From Triops longicaudatus (taxonomy: Eukaryota > Arthropoda > Branchiopoda > Notostraca > Triopsidae), in assembly GCA_022885665.1 (NCBI GenBank), contig JAGQDJ010000260.1, positions 372,001 through 436,000 of the forward strand: a stretch of DNA of 64,000 bases. The letters run 5' to 3'. A program made the translations under genes and the position numbers. The notes beneath the pieces were generated by a model, which saw only the letters and a list, made by a program, of their open reading frames with translations, did not search any database and was not told the origin of the DNA. Positions within the stretch are counted from its first letter, which is position 1, and every line of letters starts with the position of its first letter. Shown here piece by piece: positions 13,901-27,760 of this stretch.

Positions 13901-16900
13901 TGTCATGTCCCACAAAAAAAAAAAGTTTTACTCTTGTCCCAGTCTTTCTTTTTCGTTTTAAAGACGAAAGACTATGGTTCTAGAATCTTTAACTAATTCA
14001 CACAAAATCTTTCGTTCATTATTGATCAAATCCATTTTAAGGGGACAAAATAACAGTTGTTATCCTACGTGGTCCTCAGCGTCTGGTCGCTAAAAAGTGG
14101 TAATTTTGTCCATTGAAAAAAATTGCGTGTTCTAAGAAGAATAAAACGGGAATCAACTACATTTGATAACAAAATCCTTTTTTAAAGAAATCGTGAAACG
14201 GAAGGAAAACTCATGATAACCAAATCCTTTCATCGGGTACGCTTTTTGCAGTGAAGAATGGGTGTGGAAGAGTGCATGAGTGAAGCTAGAACAACACATT
14301 CTTCCTCGTGCACTAACACGAGATCTAAACTTGGTATGTTTCCCTGAGTGCCAAAAGAATTGTGGTGTCTTTCACTATCTGAATCCGCCCACCGATGGTA
14401 TACGGGGCGGCAAAGCAGGAGCAATGCATCAAAGCCCGTTTCCTTAGTTTGCTAGTTAATTCTACACCCCCACCAAGTAAGCAAGCCTAGGCTTGCTAAA
14501 CAGGAGCCTTCATTTGGGACAAGTCTAAGAAATTGGGCGCTCTTTATAATAAATATTTGGTTGGTGTACGTGAGAAGGACGAATCACAGCCGCCTTTGCG
14601 ACAAGAAATTGTTTACCAGTTCTTGGTATAGTAGCAACAGCAACTGCTGCATGTATGGGGGTTCATTAACGTTTTGAAAGCGAGGGCACGCGGACTTGAC
14701 GAAAGGGGGAAAAGAGACTTTTGTTAAAGAAGTAGCGAGTTTTGTTTCCGCGATTTGCTGTAGGCTTTCTGCACAGAAACATGGTGCGAGATAAACAGGA
14801 AACAAAAGATGGTGTTAAAAGGCCCGCGAGTATGCGATGCTTTTCAAGCGCTCATGATGAAGGATGACGTCTGTGAATGTTGTCTTCGTTGTTTGCTATT
14901 TCTCTCGCATTGGGGAGCTCCAACGAACGCTTCGCGCTGCGTATTTCTTAAGCCGAAGAGCCTAGTTATGGAAATGAGGGCCTGCTGATTTTCTTGACTG
15001 GAATGGGGCTCAAATCATGGCTGTGGTGTCTCTTCTGTGAACCTTTTTGTTTTACAGTTTTTTTCTAATAGCTCAAGTAGAGCCGTAAAAGGTCGGATAC
15101 CAATAGGATCTACATGTACGATGGACGGGTCTTCCATTCTTTTATTCAATGAGAACCCTTAAGAACGGAAAACGCCGTGTTCCCCATTGATACGATTCTG
15201 TCAATGTCAAGCCTACGGTTTCGTCATTAATATCCATTAGTCCCCAGTCTCCCTTTTATATATACCTCCCAGCTTTGAAGCCGTTTCAGTCGTGTTTTGC
15301 CTACCCTCACGTTTTCATTACCTTGAACACAAAAGGAACATGTTTTTGTGTTTATTTTCTTAGAAGATTTTTTATTTCCTAAATTACCAAGTTCTGCTAC
15401 ACATGTGCTTTAGCGCGTTACTAAATTTGGAAGCTTAATCTGTTAAAGAGAAAATACTTTTAGCTGGTATCCCTCCTCAAACATATATTCTTTTAGTAGT
15501 CAAACTCGGCAGTTTCGTTTATCTTTAAGCGTCGTGTATTTAGACGTCCTTGAAATGCTGCTGTAAAGGTAAAGAGAAGATGAGATTCTAATCGGGGCTC
15601 CGGGTCTTTACAAGAAAGAGTTCTTTGGCGGGGGGATTGCTTCCTGAGGGAGACTCAAATACAGATTGTGAGCTCGCAGCGTGAGATGATTGCATCGCAT
15701 GCGGTGTCAAGTGGCCTAGTCGAGCTTGACTTAGCCTCTATAACCGACCCAAAGACTTCAGCTTCAGGTACTCTTCTCCACTTTACTGTGCCTCCTCTTG
15801 AGCTGGATTAAATAGCGAACCTCTGGAGTGGGTGATCCTTTTCATCACTGTGTTGGAGACGGGAGAAAACCGATTTCCTGTGCGAATTTTCCTACAATGC
15901 GAGTTAAAAGTCAACTGCTGCAGCAGACAGATAGAAATTCACCGCTGTTGAAAACGATTATGCACATTCGGATGTTACCAGGCTGGGGAGTAATAAAAAA
16001 AGCTTCGAGTGCTGGTGGATTTGCACCTTCTGCCTTCCTTCGGTTCGAGATGCTTTTCTAAGGCTCCTTGACACGTCCTATTGTAAGGTTCTCGAACATT
16101 CTAACTCCCCCGTTTCAATTCTCTCCCTCTTTGGTTTTCTCTCTTCATAAAGAGCGTAGGCAGGTAGAGAGGGGGGTAAAAGAAGTTCGTGATATTGTAG
16201 CACTTTGTGGTTCTTCCACTCGAGCTGCTGACGCCATGCAGAAACTTTATATAAAGTGCCTAAAGATATCTTTGAATATGTCGCGGCGCTACAATAGCAA
16301 GCTGATAGGAAAAAATCGAATGCAATTCGCTTTTTTCTTTGTTGAACTATGATTCTTTCCCTGAAATGTCTTATATAAGCGAAGACAGCTAACAAAGGCT
16401 TGATTTCTTAAGCTCGTCCTGCTTTATTTATCTTTTCACTCCGTAAACTTTTCTTTCAGGGTGAAATGCGAGTTGGGCTAAGTAATGCTCTATTCCATGG
16501 ACACTTTTCTAAGACTTTTCGTAGGACAATAGAAACAATGTTCGGTGTTTCAGCCGCGCAATGGGGTTAAAACTCCGTGTAACTCTGGATACTTAGTTCA
16601 AACTACTTGTGTCAAATTGCGTCCAAATGACAGCCCATCCTCAACTCATTAGAAATGTTGAGGAAAATCTGTAAGGGAAATGAGACGGAGCAAGAGCCCC
16701 AAAGTGCCGCTTTGGACCCAAGAAGAGACCGGTTCAAGCCTCGTTTTCATTGTTGCGTCATGACGGCACTTAAACGAGCAAACGGGGAAAGATGACTCCC
16801 AAAAGACCAGACCGCTAGGTTGGCAATATTAGAATTTACTTTCTTATTTCATGAAAGTTCTGAAGCACGCGGAGCTCCGCGTTGGATTGCAAACTTTGAC

Positions 16901-17085
16901 CTGGACATTTTTTTTTATGAAAACGCCTCGTTCTGATCGATCGAGACTCAGCTGAAACGACATTCATTCGACAACGTCGTTTACAGGCTAATATAGCGGA
17001 CCCTCGTTTGAAGGACTCGTATTTGACAAGCATGGGACTTTACAGTCGCTTCCGATTGTCTTTTTCTTTTTAATGTCGTTCATAT

Positions 17086-17351
17086 TGTTACGTTCTACTC
17101 CTTTTCAAATCCGTTTATTCGTAACTTCAGTACAAAATCACACAAAAACACTCTCCTCGTGCTTTCTCTCACTTTACGTTCACAACAATCAAATTTCACG
17201 CTCAAGAAACGCAACTGACTCAAAGGAAGGTCAAAAAGGGACTCCACATTACAGGCTCGGTGCAGGGAATTTCATTCTTGCCAACAATTAATCTTAGGAT
17301 TCATTGTTGGGCGGCTACGAAATTGACTGTTGGGTAATAACGAACGCCACG
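17086..17351 (+). mobile_element. solo-LTR-like / MITE-like repeat, copy 4
   Basis: Fourth copy, 266 bases, starting TGTTACGTTCTACTCC and ending GCCACG. ATAT flanks both ends. It is close in sequence to copy 1 along its whole length, which suggests both moved fairly recently. Confidence 0.75.
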
Positions 17352-17450
17352 ATATGAATGCTAGTAAAGAGTAGAAAAAACGGTAAGCACAGACCGGTGT
17401 TTAAGTAACTCCTGGAACTTACTTATACATCACACGCCCCGTCAATTTCT

Positions 17451-17533
17451 AAGTTAGGTTAGATTTAGTTAGGATAGTTATGTTCTAGATAGGTTAAGTT
17501 AGGTTAGATTGTGTTATGTTAAGTTAAATTAAG
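17451..17533 (+). repeat. degenerate TTAGG / GTTAGGTTA tract
   Basis: About 80 bases built of imperfect GTTAGGTTA, GTTAGG and GTTAAG units. TTAGG is the arthropod telomere unit, and interstitial tracts of this kind are common in arthropod genomes. The repeats are too diverged to be a live telomere. It starts about 100 bases after repeat copy 4. Confidence 0.6.
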
Positions 17534-20296
17534 AAATAGTTTCACACTGTAGGCAGCTAACATAAAAATAAACGGGTGGAAAAGCTGTAATCGTAATGGT
17601 AATCTGTGATGCAAGTTTAACCTTTTTTTGGCAAAAATGATCATTTTTACGCAAAATTCTTGTTAATCTTACTTCATTTACTTCTAGTGAAGCTAATTAG
17701 TGCAAAAGTTTCCCTAAAAATGTATCATTTTTGAAAAAAAAGCGACTAAAATAGAACACTAATTGAGCGTATTATAGATAAATATCGTTTTGTTACACTT
17801 GAGGGTTGATATACGCAGCCTACCCATTCTCCTTACAAATAATGTAGTACTTGGAGATTATTGGAATCAGCTTCCAACCAGATTTTCTTAACCTCGGTCT
17901 CAACAAGTTTTGTAACTAAGATTGAATGATCCAGTTAAGACTTTTCTATAGCAAAGTACAATTGAAGCTATAATTTCTCCAAACTTAGACCAAATTAGCC
18001 GTTTTTCCAAATCGCACGACGCTGTCTTTTTCTTATTGCGAAATAGTTTCACGACCTCAAACTTGGTAAACAAAGCTTCACGTTCTGTGAACTTGACGAA
18101 ACGCAATAAACAGATTCAATCATTTTATAAGCACGACTGTCGTTTATCTGTTTGGCGTAACAACACTTTTAATTTGTTTCCAACTGTGAAGAAAGGTGCC
18201 TGAAAATTGACGACCGGGTGGGACGAGCAAGTCTTGTTATCATGTTGGCGCGGCATTTGATTAAGGACTTCATAACTTCCCTCCCAGCATAATAAAGTGA
18301 TAAGGCGACAAGCATCAGACAGCCCCACGTGAAATAGGGAAGCGAGGGCACCGTCAGCATGTAATAAAAGAATTTAGAATAAAGAAGCCAGCGACGGGTG
18401 TGGTCCCTCCATGTTAGCTTCTGGTTGTTGCGCTTTTCTTTTTGCCTTAAGAAATCCACGAGTTTTCCAGGTACAGCACAAGCAGGTTGAATTACGACAG
18501 GCGTGCGAGGGTCGATATTAGCCTGGGTGTTGGAGGAACAACCGGCCGCCCAGGTCTGCCCGTGTTTGTTTAGCGTGCCAAGAGAAGTTCTGCCTTTTGT
18601 TGTGAATGTCAAACGGAAGCCTTTCGGTATTCGCAGCAGCTTGGATCCGAGCCATATCACCTGATAAACCTGCACGATTGGTCTAAGAATGGGGCCCTTT
18701 CTGGTCCCAGCAAGCCACGCAATCGTCGTAACCTTTTACTTTATCTGACTCGCAGGTCCAAGATTTACTTGCTGATAGAGCTGTTTAGGCAAATCGGGTA
18801 CAATACCGTGTTGCCAGAGTCGCTATCGATTCATATTAACTTGTCAAGACTTGCGGTAGGTTACGGTCGCCCCCCAGACTGCGATTCAGTCCTTGGCCTT
18901 TCCCCGCAAAACTGGGCAATCTGTCAACTTAAAGGGTGTTTTCTGTGGGCAAACGAGATTTTTCCTTATCGTGGGCGCAATTTCGCCGCGATTTCCTTGA
19001 CTCTTGTTCGTTTTCCTTGCACGGTGGCTTACTCTTTTTCAAGGGTTTAAGAACACTAGCTTGGCGTGACAAAGCGTTTTTGGTGGCTTGCTTATTTTTA
19101 GCCAGACGCGTTTTTGTGGATGCGGGAAAGAAGCGACACGCAGCTTCTTGCGGCTGTTATATTTCTGCGTTACGAACAACCGTTCCGGTGTACGTACACT
19201 GCACGTTTATTTACAATTCACGTACAGAGAAGCAAGGCCTCTGTGAACTCCTTAACTTCAGGCCAAAGTTTTTCTTCGCACTCCAAGGGGTGAGTGAGGC
19301 AGGGCAACAGGGTCTTTTGTCTTCAGAATGTTAATGAGACGCAACAGCAATGTGGCTTGCTCGCTGCAAGCGTAGAAATAGGTTTTCGTGGTTCTCTGCC
19401 TTGTTCCCTTTTACAATAGGGTCTCGTAAAAACGGCATATGCTGTACTTAACGCACACCTCCAAACAAACCACCAAGACAAAAAGGTGTTGAACAACCGC
19501 AACTCTTAACCATGGCATTTGCATTTTACTGTTTCTTCTCCTTGGGAGAAAAATGTAAAATAACGGATCTTGAGCAAAAAACTTTTTTTTATGTGAGTGT
19601 GCGCTTGCCCGAGTGACTTAACGGGGACGTAAAGACGGAGAAAGGCTTGAAAAAGGAAGACAAATTTGCCCCCGTGTGTGAAGCAATTGCATACTGCGTG
19701 TAGTGTGAAATGCTATGAGTAACAAGTTCCTGGAGGAGGCCAAATTATCGAGGCGCCTGGCTGCGAGAGGCTTTTGCATGTGTTTGCAGCGCAGCACATC
19801 TCCCGCATACGCAACAGTCTTCCAGTTGGAGAAACAACGAAAGAGATCCGCTTGCCCCCGTGATAATATTAATGGGAAGGTCAGGAGGATTCTGACACTT
19901 TTCACGTCTTTGCATGCGTGATGAGAGTCACACGCTGGCGGGGGGTTCACGACGGCGAAACTACAGTATGCAAATAGCAAATCTGGTGTAAGAACAAACC
20001 CAAGTAATGACTTCACTTCCGAGGGAATGAAAAAATTTCCCCGGAAATAATGCAAGTTTACCAGCCACACCCTTGAATCAATGGAAAGAGTGCATGACTG
20101 AAACCAAACATGCACCTAATGTGTACAGCTTAACCAGAAATTGCAACTCAATCTTTTGCCTCATCTTTTGGCGACTAATTGGCCTTAAGCTTTCGAAGCT
20201 GTAGAAACGTTTAGAGCATTCACGCATGTTTTCTGCGAAATGGCATAGAACATTCTAACGCAAAAGAATACTTATGACAAACATGAAGTATAGCAG

Positions 20297-20672
20297 TGTT
20301 CCGTGCTAAAGCACGAAAGGTTTTTTGTGTATGTTTAATGTGCCTTGTGGGAGTGGATAGGAACAGCACGATGGACAAAATATCCACTATGTTCAATTTC
20401 ATTGTTACTCAACAGTTAAATTTCGTAGCCTCCCACCGTAACTCTAAAATTCATTATTGGTGATAATGAAATCCCCTGCACCCAGCCTGTAATAGTCAGT
20501 CCCTTTTTGACCCCCTTTTGAACCAGACCTATTTCTTCAGCACACGATTTGATTGTTGAGTAATAATGAAATTGAACATAGTGTATATTTTGTCCATCGT
20601 CCTGTTCCTATCCACTCCAACAAGGCACATTAAACATACACAAAAAAAACTTTCGTGCTTTAGCCCGGAACA
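20297..20672. repeat. long imperfect inverted repeat with 124-base spacer
   Basis: The left arm (20297-20422) is nearly the reverse complement of the right arm (20547-20672). Both arms encode the same stretch when read outward (MKLNIV.ILSIVLFLSTPTR). The inner edge of each arm resembles the end of the 268-base repeat family (TGTTGAGTAATAA against TGTTGGGTAATAA). The spacer (20423-20546) resembles the interior of that family in inverted orientation. A transcript across it could fold into a hairpin of about 120 base pairs. Confidence 0.75.
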
Positions 20673-23600
20673 AGCAGTATTTCTTTGTTTGTCTACGCGA
20701 GCTGGCTTTTGTAAATGGTGTAAATTTTACTTCATTAAAAACTTGAGCTCTAACTTCTTACAATTTTGCTTATTCAGCTTTGCAGAGTAAAATTCGATAA
20801 AATTCGCGTGGATTTTCGGATGTCAGAAATTGGAGATTTTACCTTCATTAAACGGAATTGTCGTAGAAACCATCCACTTCAATGCTTTGTGTGCTTCTGA
20901 ATAGCTGCAATGGAATGGTGTCAGATGAGCGGTGATCCCAATTACTTACCCAGTTCGATTAAGTGAAGTTCACTGTACCTAGTTCTCAAGGTAGGTGGCT
21001 ATTATCATTACCTCGCGTCATGAGGTATTATGTATACAAAAGAGAGGGTCAAACGTGGAATGGGCGACCACCCTTGAAGGATTTGGCTCTCGCTTTTGTC
21101 GACATCTACGTTCCGTGAAAGGGAGAGAAAAAATAAATACACGGACTGTGTAGCCAAAGAGCAATCGGTGTAACAAGGGACTACTCGGTACCTATCACAG
21201 CTCTTTTTGCTGCCCTTGCACTGGGGTGTTAATGAGGATCCTGAAGAACTTGGTGCCAAGATTGCAGGCAGAGAAGACAAGTAGCTGAACCTGATGTGCT
21301 GTGCATAATTAATCCGTAATTCTAGTGCTAACAGCTCAGGACGGCATACAAAAAGTGCAATCGTGTAACCCTGTTCAAGTTCGAGAAATCGAGACACTGA
21401 GCTTGTTGGCTTGAGAAATGTTTGTTGATCCTTAGGAGGCGCCATAACCGTCTGCTTTATCGCGCCAAATCTTTTTTTCTTTAATCTGTTTATTCTTTTT
21501 TTCCCAGGCCGGTAGTTGCGGGGGAAGGGTGACCTGCTTTTGTTTGTTTTGTAGGAAACCTTAGAAGAAAAAAACTTTTTTTTTTAACAAAAAAAGCTGT
21601 AGAGAATAGACTGCGTGTTTGCTTGCTAATGTCCGTATCTCGGAAGACAGGTTAATTTGTTCTGAAGCTTGATTGCGAACTGCTGAGTGACGTCCAGCCG
21701 CGTTTTTAGTGCGTTGCGATAACATCAACAACAGCTTTTAGCTTTGCATAGCATTGTTGGCCAAGTAAACTATAACAGTGCGTATAAAGGATGCTGACTA
21801 TTGCGGCAAAAGGATATAGGATGTCATCGGTGCTAGTAAAGTTCATACAAAGGGTCCGCCTGCAGCTTATTGTGGACCCCTCTCTTGAAGATGACATTTG
21901 TCGACAGCTGTCTTCTTCCATCTCGGTGATTCTGATTGACGAACTGTATGCTCGGCAGCGAACGCCGCGAGTTGCAGCCTATACGAGAGAAGGCGCAATC
22001 GAGCCAACTTTTGCACAAGCAAATTGGTGGCTTTTGAGGTAGCTTGCTCTTCAAGTGTGTACATAGGACCAAGTTTCGGGGGAATTGCTTTACCTCTCGC
22101 CCCTCAACAATCAGGCGACTAATGCAGTCACGTTTTTCTCTACGAACTCCATATTTTTCCTCAGCCCAAAGTACTTCTTTTCACGTCAACAAGGGGAAAT
22201 CGAATTGCAGCTGATTCAGGTTCACAGCTTCACCACGAATCTTTAATTAAGGGGGAGGTATTAGACCCAAGACTTGACAATAGCAGCTTCCTACTCCTGT
22301 TCCCGAGATGTAAAACTGCGACAAATGGCTCCAAAACGCAATGAAAGGAAGGAACTCACCGAGCCATTGAGGGAAGAAAAGAAGAAGGCCAGCACTATAC
22401 TTTGTGAGATTTAAAACGGCAGCTCTCCTGTTATAGCGCAAGATAAAAAAGAAAAAAGAAGTGACTCTAGGATGCTTTTAACTTCGCTTGCCGCGTGTGT
22501 GTGCCACAGATACTTTCAACTAGAATAGAAGTGTGTAGTATGCGTATTCTGAAGGAGGGGACCTGTAAATTTTGGGGCAGAAAAAATCAATTTTAAAAAA
22601 GAACTGCTTAACGGGCCTCTTGTGTTATAGACCCAGGGTACTTGATCAACCTTTTTTAGAATTGAACGAGTTGCGATTTCGATTAAGATACACAATAGAG
22701 CTCCTGTAGGACTTTTGTTTTAGGAAAAGGCACGGAGAATTCTTACGTTTAACCAAAAAGACTTGTCGGGAATGTGCTGGCTCTAGGAACGTCTCTTGAC
22801 GTCTTGGAGTTAAGAAGGAAAAATAGCTTTTCTACATATGAGAATCCATAGCAAACTCCTGCGTGACGTTTTGGCAATTGGCAGCCTTGCAAATTGTTCA
22901 ATCCCTGCAAAACCTCGCAAGTACAGCCGATTTGGTTGTATTATTTTGAGCAAACGTGCAGAAAAGTATTGTCTGAAACCTTACCGAGGTTGTCCGCTGC
23001 GGTTAATGAAACGTGAATGTATGTGATCCATAGGCCAACGAGCACACAGTGCTGTAAAGTCCGTTTATTGCGGCGATTGAATGGCACCATATTCGGGGAA
23101 TCTTTTTTTCTTCTTCTTTTTGGACGTCACGAGCACTCATACACAAGCACTTGGCTTATTTAGCACCGAACGGCACCCGGAAAGCCAAAGGGGATTGCAC
23201 AACTTATTTCTGAGGAAGTGTGAAAGGACACTTAAGAGATACTTTATTACTCTCAGGTTCGCGTTGTGTATTCGCTCCTGATCCACTTCACTTCTAGGCG
23301 GCTTGGCAAAGGAATTAAGGACGGACAAATACGAAAAGTTCGTCAGGAAGAAAGCTCTCGCGCTCTCCTTTGCTGCTCAGACTGGTACACTTCTCGTGTG
23401 CGTGTGTCGACTACAATAGCTAATGTGTTTCTGCGACTGCCTACCCTGGACGCGAGTCAGTAGAACAGTATAACAATTCCGTCCGCTCAGGCAGGAGGCC
23501 GGGGCTTCAATGAGCGGCGACTTGAGCGCCGAAGCCGATGATGAGGACTCCCTAAGCTCAAGTAGAGGAGCTCTGGTCTAGTTTAGTTTACTTCTACACA

Positions 23601-24306
23601 TGGCCATAGCGTGGTTGGAAGGCATTGAGCAATGAATCGGAACTGGACTTGTGTGGGGCATGTGCTGCTTCTTTTTTCCCTCGCTTTATTTGCACTTCCC
23701 CTCTTCCGTTCGCTCTAAACTAAATACTTTGGACCCCAAAGTAAGCTAATTTGACCATCGCCGACAGGTAAGCTACAAGGTGAACTCAACTCTCATTATA
23801 GCCAACAGGAAACACAAATAAAGGCACACAGTTGCGAAGTGACCTACTCGGCATTCTTGCGAACCAGATGCAATTTTTGCACAAGCGCAAATATTTTTCT
23901 ATTTAGTCTTGATAAAAGTATAAAAAACGCGTACGTTAGCGCTATACGTGAAGCAATGATTTCCAAAAATGGGTAAGTTGCCCATAAAGGGGTGAAGAAG
24001 ATTTTTGTGACTAAGAACTGCTGTTTTCTATATGTTTCTGTGCAATTAGTGTTCTACTTGCATTGGTTTGAAAGGTTCTTTCAGTCAACAGTTTTGGGTA
24101 ATGAAAGTTTGACGGATATACTTCCCACGGAACTTTTTTCGAAGCCGGCTAATGCCCGTTCAGAACGGAGAAAAGTGACATAGAATCTCATTGCTAGGCT
24201 GTGGTAATTCATTGTTTGATTAAGTTACACTTTCGGAGGAAATTTGTATCTACGCAGTACTAGTAAATCGTTGTACCTTTATGAAACTTTGCATTTTCAA
24301 AGATCG

Positions 24307-24308
<2 letters not shown>

Positions 24309-24338
<30 letters not shown>
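24309..24338 (+). repeat. A30 homopolymer
   Basis: Thirty consecutive A bases. This could be the tail of an old retroposed copy or slippage; no target duplication was found around it. Shorter T runs sit at 29568-29585 (T18) and 38971-38995 (T25). Confidence 0.8.
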
Positions 24339-24340
<2 letters not shown>

Positions 24341-27300
24341 TGGATAAAATGAGATGGCTCGATTTAAGTGACAGCTCCTGTGGCAGGATTGTTGCGTACG
24401 GAGAGTTTATCATATCTTGTGAAATTTATGTCCAGCAACATAAATTAACGTTATTTGGAAAGTAGAAAAAAATAGGTCTTAACTGACAACATTCTTCTTC
24501 CTGATATGTTAAAGTGTCTTTCACTGTGCAATAAAGTTTTGGTTTACGAGACTTCAGAAGAGAAGACTGTCTAAAATCAATTGCATTTGTTTCTCGACAA
24601 CGTTTGGGATATGGTAATAAAAACGGCTAGGAAGTGCCACTACATGTACAACATGTCAGTTTAAAAAAAATTCAAAAAAGTCTTCAAATTGCTTGATTTT
24701 CAAGTCATTGAGTCTTTTTGGGATACGCATTTGCAATTTCCATTGTCCCGCGCTTCATTTTGCTTGGAAACCAGATTCCGTCAATCGAAGATTTTTTTAT
24801 CACTTACTTTAGATATTTATCTAAACATTAGTGTGACGTAATCTTGTCTGACAAAGATGAAAAGAAGTAAAGCTTCTTGTCACGAAATCGGACGTTCTGC
24901 TCGTGTACTGTCTAAATAATGGGCACGTGCGTGATCATTATTTTTTTTTATTGGCAACGGAGGGTCCGCGGCAAATTTGCATGCACGGGTTTGATCGCAT
25001 GCTGCAAGGACGCTTAGTGTCAAGGCAGAAGGGCAGGGGAAATTGTGTCATTCGGCCTTAAAAACGTAAGGAGCCAGTCTGCGATCCTCTGCTACGACCC
25101 TTTAAATTACATAAGTACTATAAAGAGTGAGCATAGCATCGCGGTAGTCTGTAATTGAGGCCATCTTGTTGTTTGTTAGAAAAATTCCATGGCCTTCAGA
25201 AATTACGCTGTAACCTTCATCGTCGGTACAGCACGGTACAGTGCATATCTGTCTTGGGAAGTTACGCTTAAGCCTTTTTGGACCTTCTTTCTCCACTACT
25301 GCGTATGTACAAACCACTCGAATAGATCGCAGACTGTAATATGCTTTATATACACCGCGCCAGTACCAGACAGTGGTGTATTATATGCCTCATCTCACAC
25401 ACCATGTCTGGGAAACAAGGATAAAAGACGGTGCCCAAAAATGGCTTACTATAAAGAAAAAAGTCTTGGACACTTCTCTCGTCGGATTCATTAATAATTC
25501 TTCACTTTTGCTGAGAACACGTCAGCTCATTAAACCTCCACAAGATATTTCCCTTGTCAGGCACCCATTTTGCTTGAAAACGCTCATTAAAGACTTGAAA
25601 CCTTTGGGAGATTCAGTTAGAAAAAAGAGAGGGGAAATGCACCAAGATATCGGTTGTAAAAACCGGGTGGGATTGAAGTTGGGGCTAAGACTAGCCCTTA
25701 GCTGTCAGATTTCAGTGCCGGGTCGTTCGCTACAATAGAGCCGGGAAATAAGTGCGTTTCCCGCGGAAGGCCATAGACGCTTACTACGGGTAAATAAAAT
25801 GAATTGGAACCCAGACTGAGAGGGGTAATACTAGTTTTAGCTTTTCACCGTGCGTAGCGTAGCCATTCCCCAGGTTTGGAAAGAACTTTCTTGGCTTTTG
25901 TGTTCGTTTCTTCTTAGATTTTATGTAAGCATCCATCACGTCCTCAAATCCAACGAGGGCATAAACATACGTCCGAACGACTTTCGTCCCGTTAACACAC
26001 ACGTCGGACGTTGGATGAGTCCCATCGGAGACCCCAATACACGTGGATTTCCCAGGTGGAATGATCAATGATACCCTCTCAAACACATTAGGTCCTCTTT
26101 AACTGACAAGCCAGTTAGCCTGTTTTTATGCCATTTTCCTCCCCTCGCGTTGCCCTTTTTCTTCCGTTAACTCTACACAGTCCAACCCATGCTGCCTCGA
26201 GTGTATGTTTCCATATTTATTTGTGCGCTACTGTAGCAAATATATACTTTAAGGCCGTTTGCACGTGTAGGGCCACCCTCCACCGTGCCACAAGCTTGTT
26301 GCATGTATACACGCGTTGTCATCCTCGGCACATAAAGCGTCTCCTTGAACCGGGAAGTTTTTATGGTCCGAGATCGACGCTGCGTGGCCTGGAAAACCAG
26401 GGCGACATTTGTTGATTTAAGTCCTATTTCTTCCGGCCACCCTGTCATACGTACGGCTTCCCAAGTTAGCACAGACCATTCTTCGTGCGTAAAAGCATTA
26501 AAAATTTGGTCCTTTTTTTCTTTGTTGGGAGTCTTAAAAATAGCAAACCTGTAAAGGGCTTGGCAAACTTTTCACTTTGGTTTTTATTGTTGGCCATTCT
26601 AAGCGCCCAAATAGACTATGGACTTGGACGTTTCGGTAATGGTCATTAGCACACGAAGCGACAGGAACGTTCGATGAATACAAAAGGGGCACAAAGTTTA
26701 CTTTGAAACAACTGAAGCAATGGAGCAGACGCAGTTATTTGTTGTTGTGGTGTATGTAAACTGTGGACAAGTCGTTGGCGGCTGTTTACGGGACAAGTCT
26801 TCCATATAAACTTGCGTAAACGATGTTTGTAGTAGCAAAGCCGAGTAAAGTTGGCGGAGGAAGATTTGGGAAAAGTTGCAATGGAGCTCCACACCAGATC
26901 GCGAATGGACGAAACCCAATATGGTAAGCTAAGGAAATGGACTGGGTAGGGGAAATGCGTTTAGTTATTTACTAACTCCCACTGGCTATTTTGTTCTGCA
27001 GTCAAATCTGTAGATAAATTAACTGTAGCAGTGCTGTGTCACTCGTCGTTAAGAAATTAACGTCAGACAAAGTTTGGCTAAAGTTTAATGCTGCGTCCTT
27101 TCTTTTCCTGCAAAAGAGAAACGAATCAAAGGGAGATTTACAAGCATTCTTTGTCATTTATACCGAGACGGACTTTTGGAATCTTGTCTCAAGTCCTTTC
27201 GGCCTGTTGTGTTATTTTGAAAGAAGTCTGAAAGGTATAGGCTTTTCTTGTGTTGTCATTCGTTGCGCCGCATCACTGCGAGCGCTGATGGAATGCTTGG

Positions 27301-27760
27301 AGAATTCTTCATGCCGGCAACTCACGCTTGAGAGCGAAGAGTCCAAAATAAGCAATCAAGGGCTCTTTCCATAATTGCTCTTTTCTTCTTCGCTTAGTCC
27401 CCTCCTGTTGGGTTCTAAACCTTTCTTCTCAACTCTTTGTACCAACTCGTGATATTTTTTCTTCTCCAGTCGCTTGTCTTCCCCAAATCCCAGGAGCGTC
27501 ACGCCAAACGCTGCACGGTTGTAACTTGTGCCAAGCATCCTCTTTTACGAACAAGTCCCGTCTAGTAGAGGAAGCTAAGAAGCTACATAAGTGTCAGCTG
27601 TGTTGCACTGCCCACCTGTCCTTTTTATGCCAAAAATTCGCTTGTATTTACTCCCTTCAAATAAAACACCGCCTATTGTTCGTCACTAGAATACAGTGCA
27701 CACGGATACAGTCGCGCATTTCTGTCTCTTTCCATCGCAGCTTGGAAATCCCACTGCTGA

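Larger units (their letters stand above)
7166..27760. other. 20.6 kb gene-poor interval
   Basis: I found no exon with family resemblance here. Open frames of up to 168 codons occur on both strands, but they lack recognisable domains, consistent splice sites or codon bias. What can be named are two full repeat insertions (10660 and 17086), a TTAGG-like tract (17451), a long inverted repeat (20297-20672) and a run of 30 A (24309-24338). Diverged genes or non-coding RNAs could be missed. Confidence 0.5.

Noticed and set aside
16680..16760. Second tRNA-like B box (GGTTCAAGCC)
   Set aside because: No A box at the right distance and no stems.
18172..18675. 168-residue open frame on the minus strand with one hydrophobic stretch (LPYFTWGCLMLVALSLYY)
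   Set aside because: No family resemblance, no supporting splice or promoter signal, and a frame of this length is expected about once by chance in 64 kb.
19618..20115. 165-residue open frame on the minus strand
   Set aside because: Low-complexity mix without domains; overlaps an open frame on the other strand and lies in repeat-rich sequence.
20220..20790. Two similar small proteins (MKLNIV...) on opposite strands
   Set aside because: They are the two arms of one inverted repeat read outward, not a gene pair.
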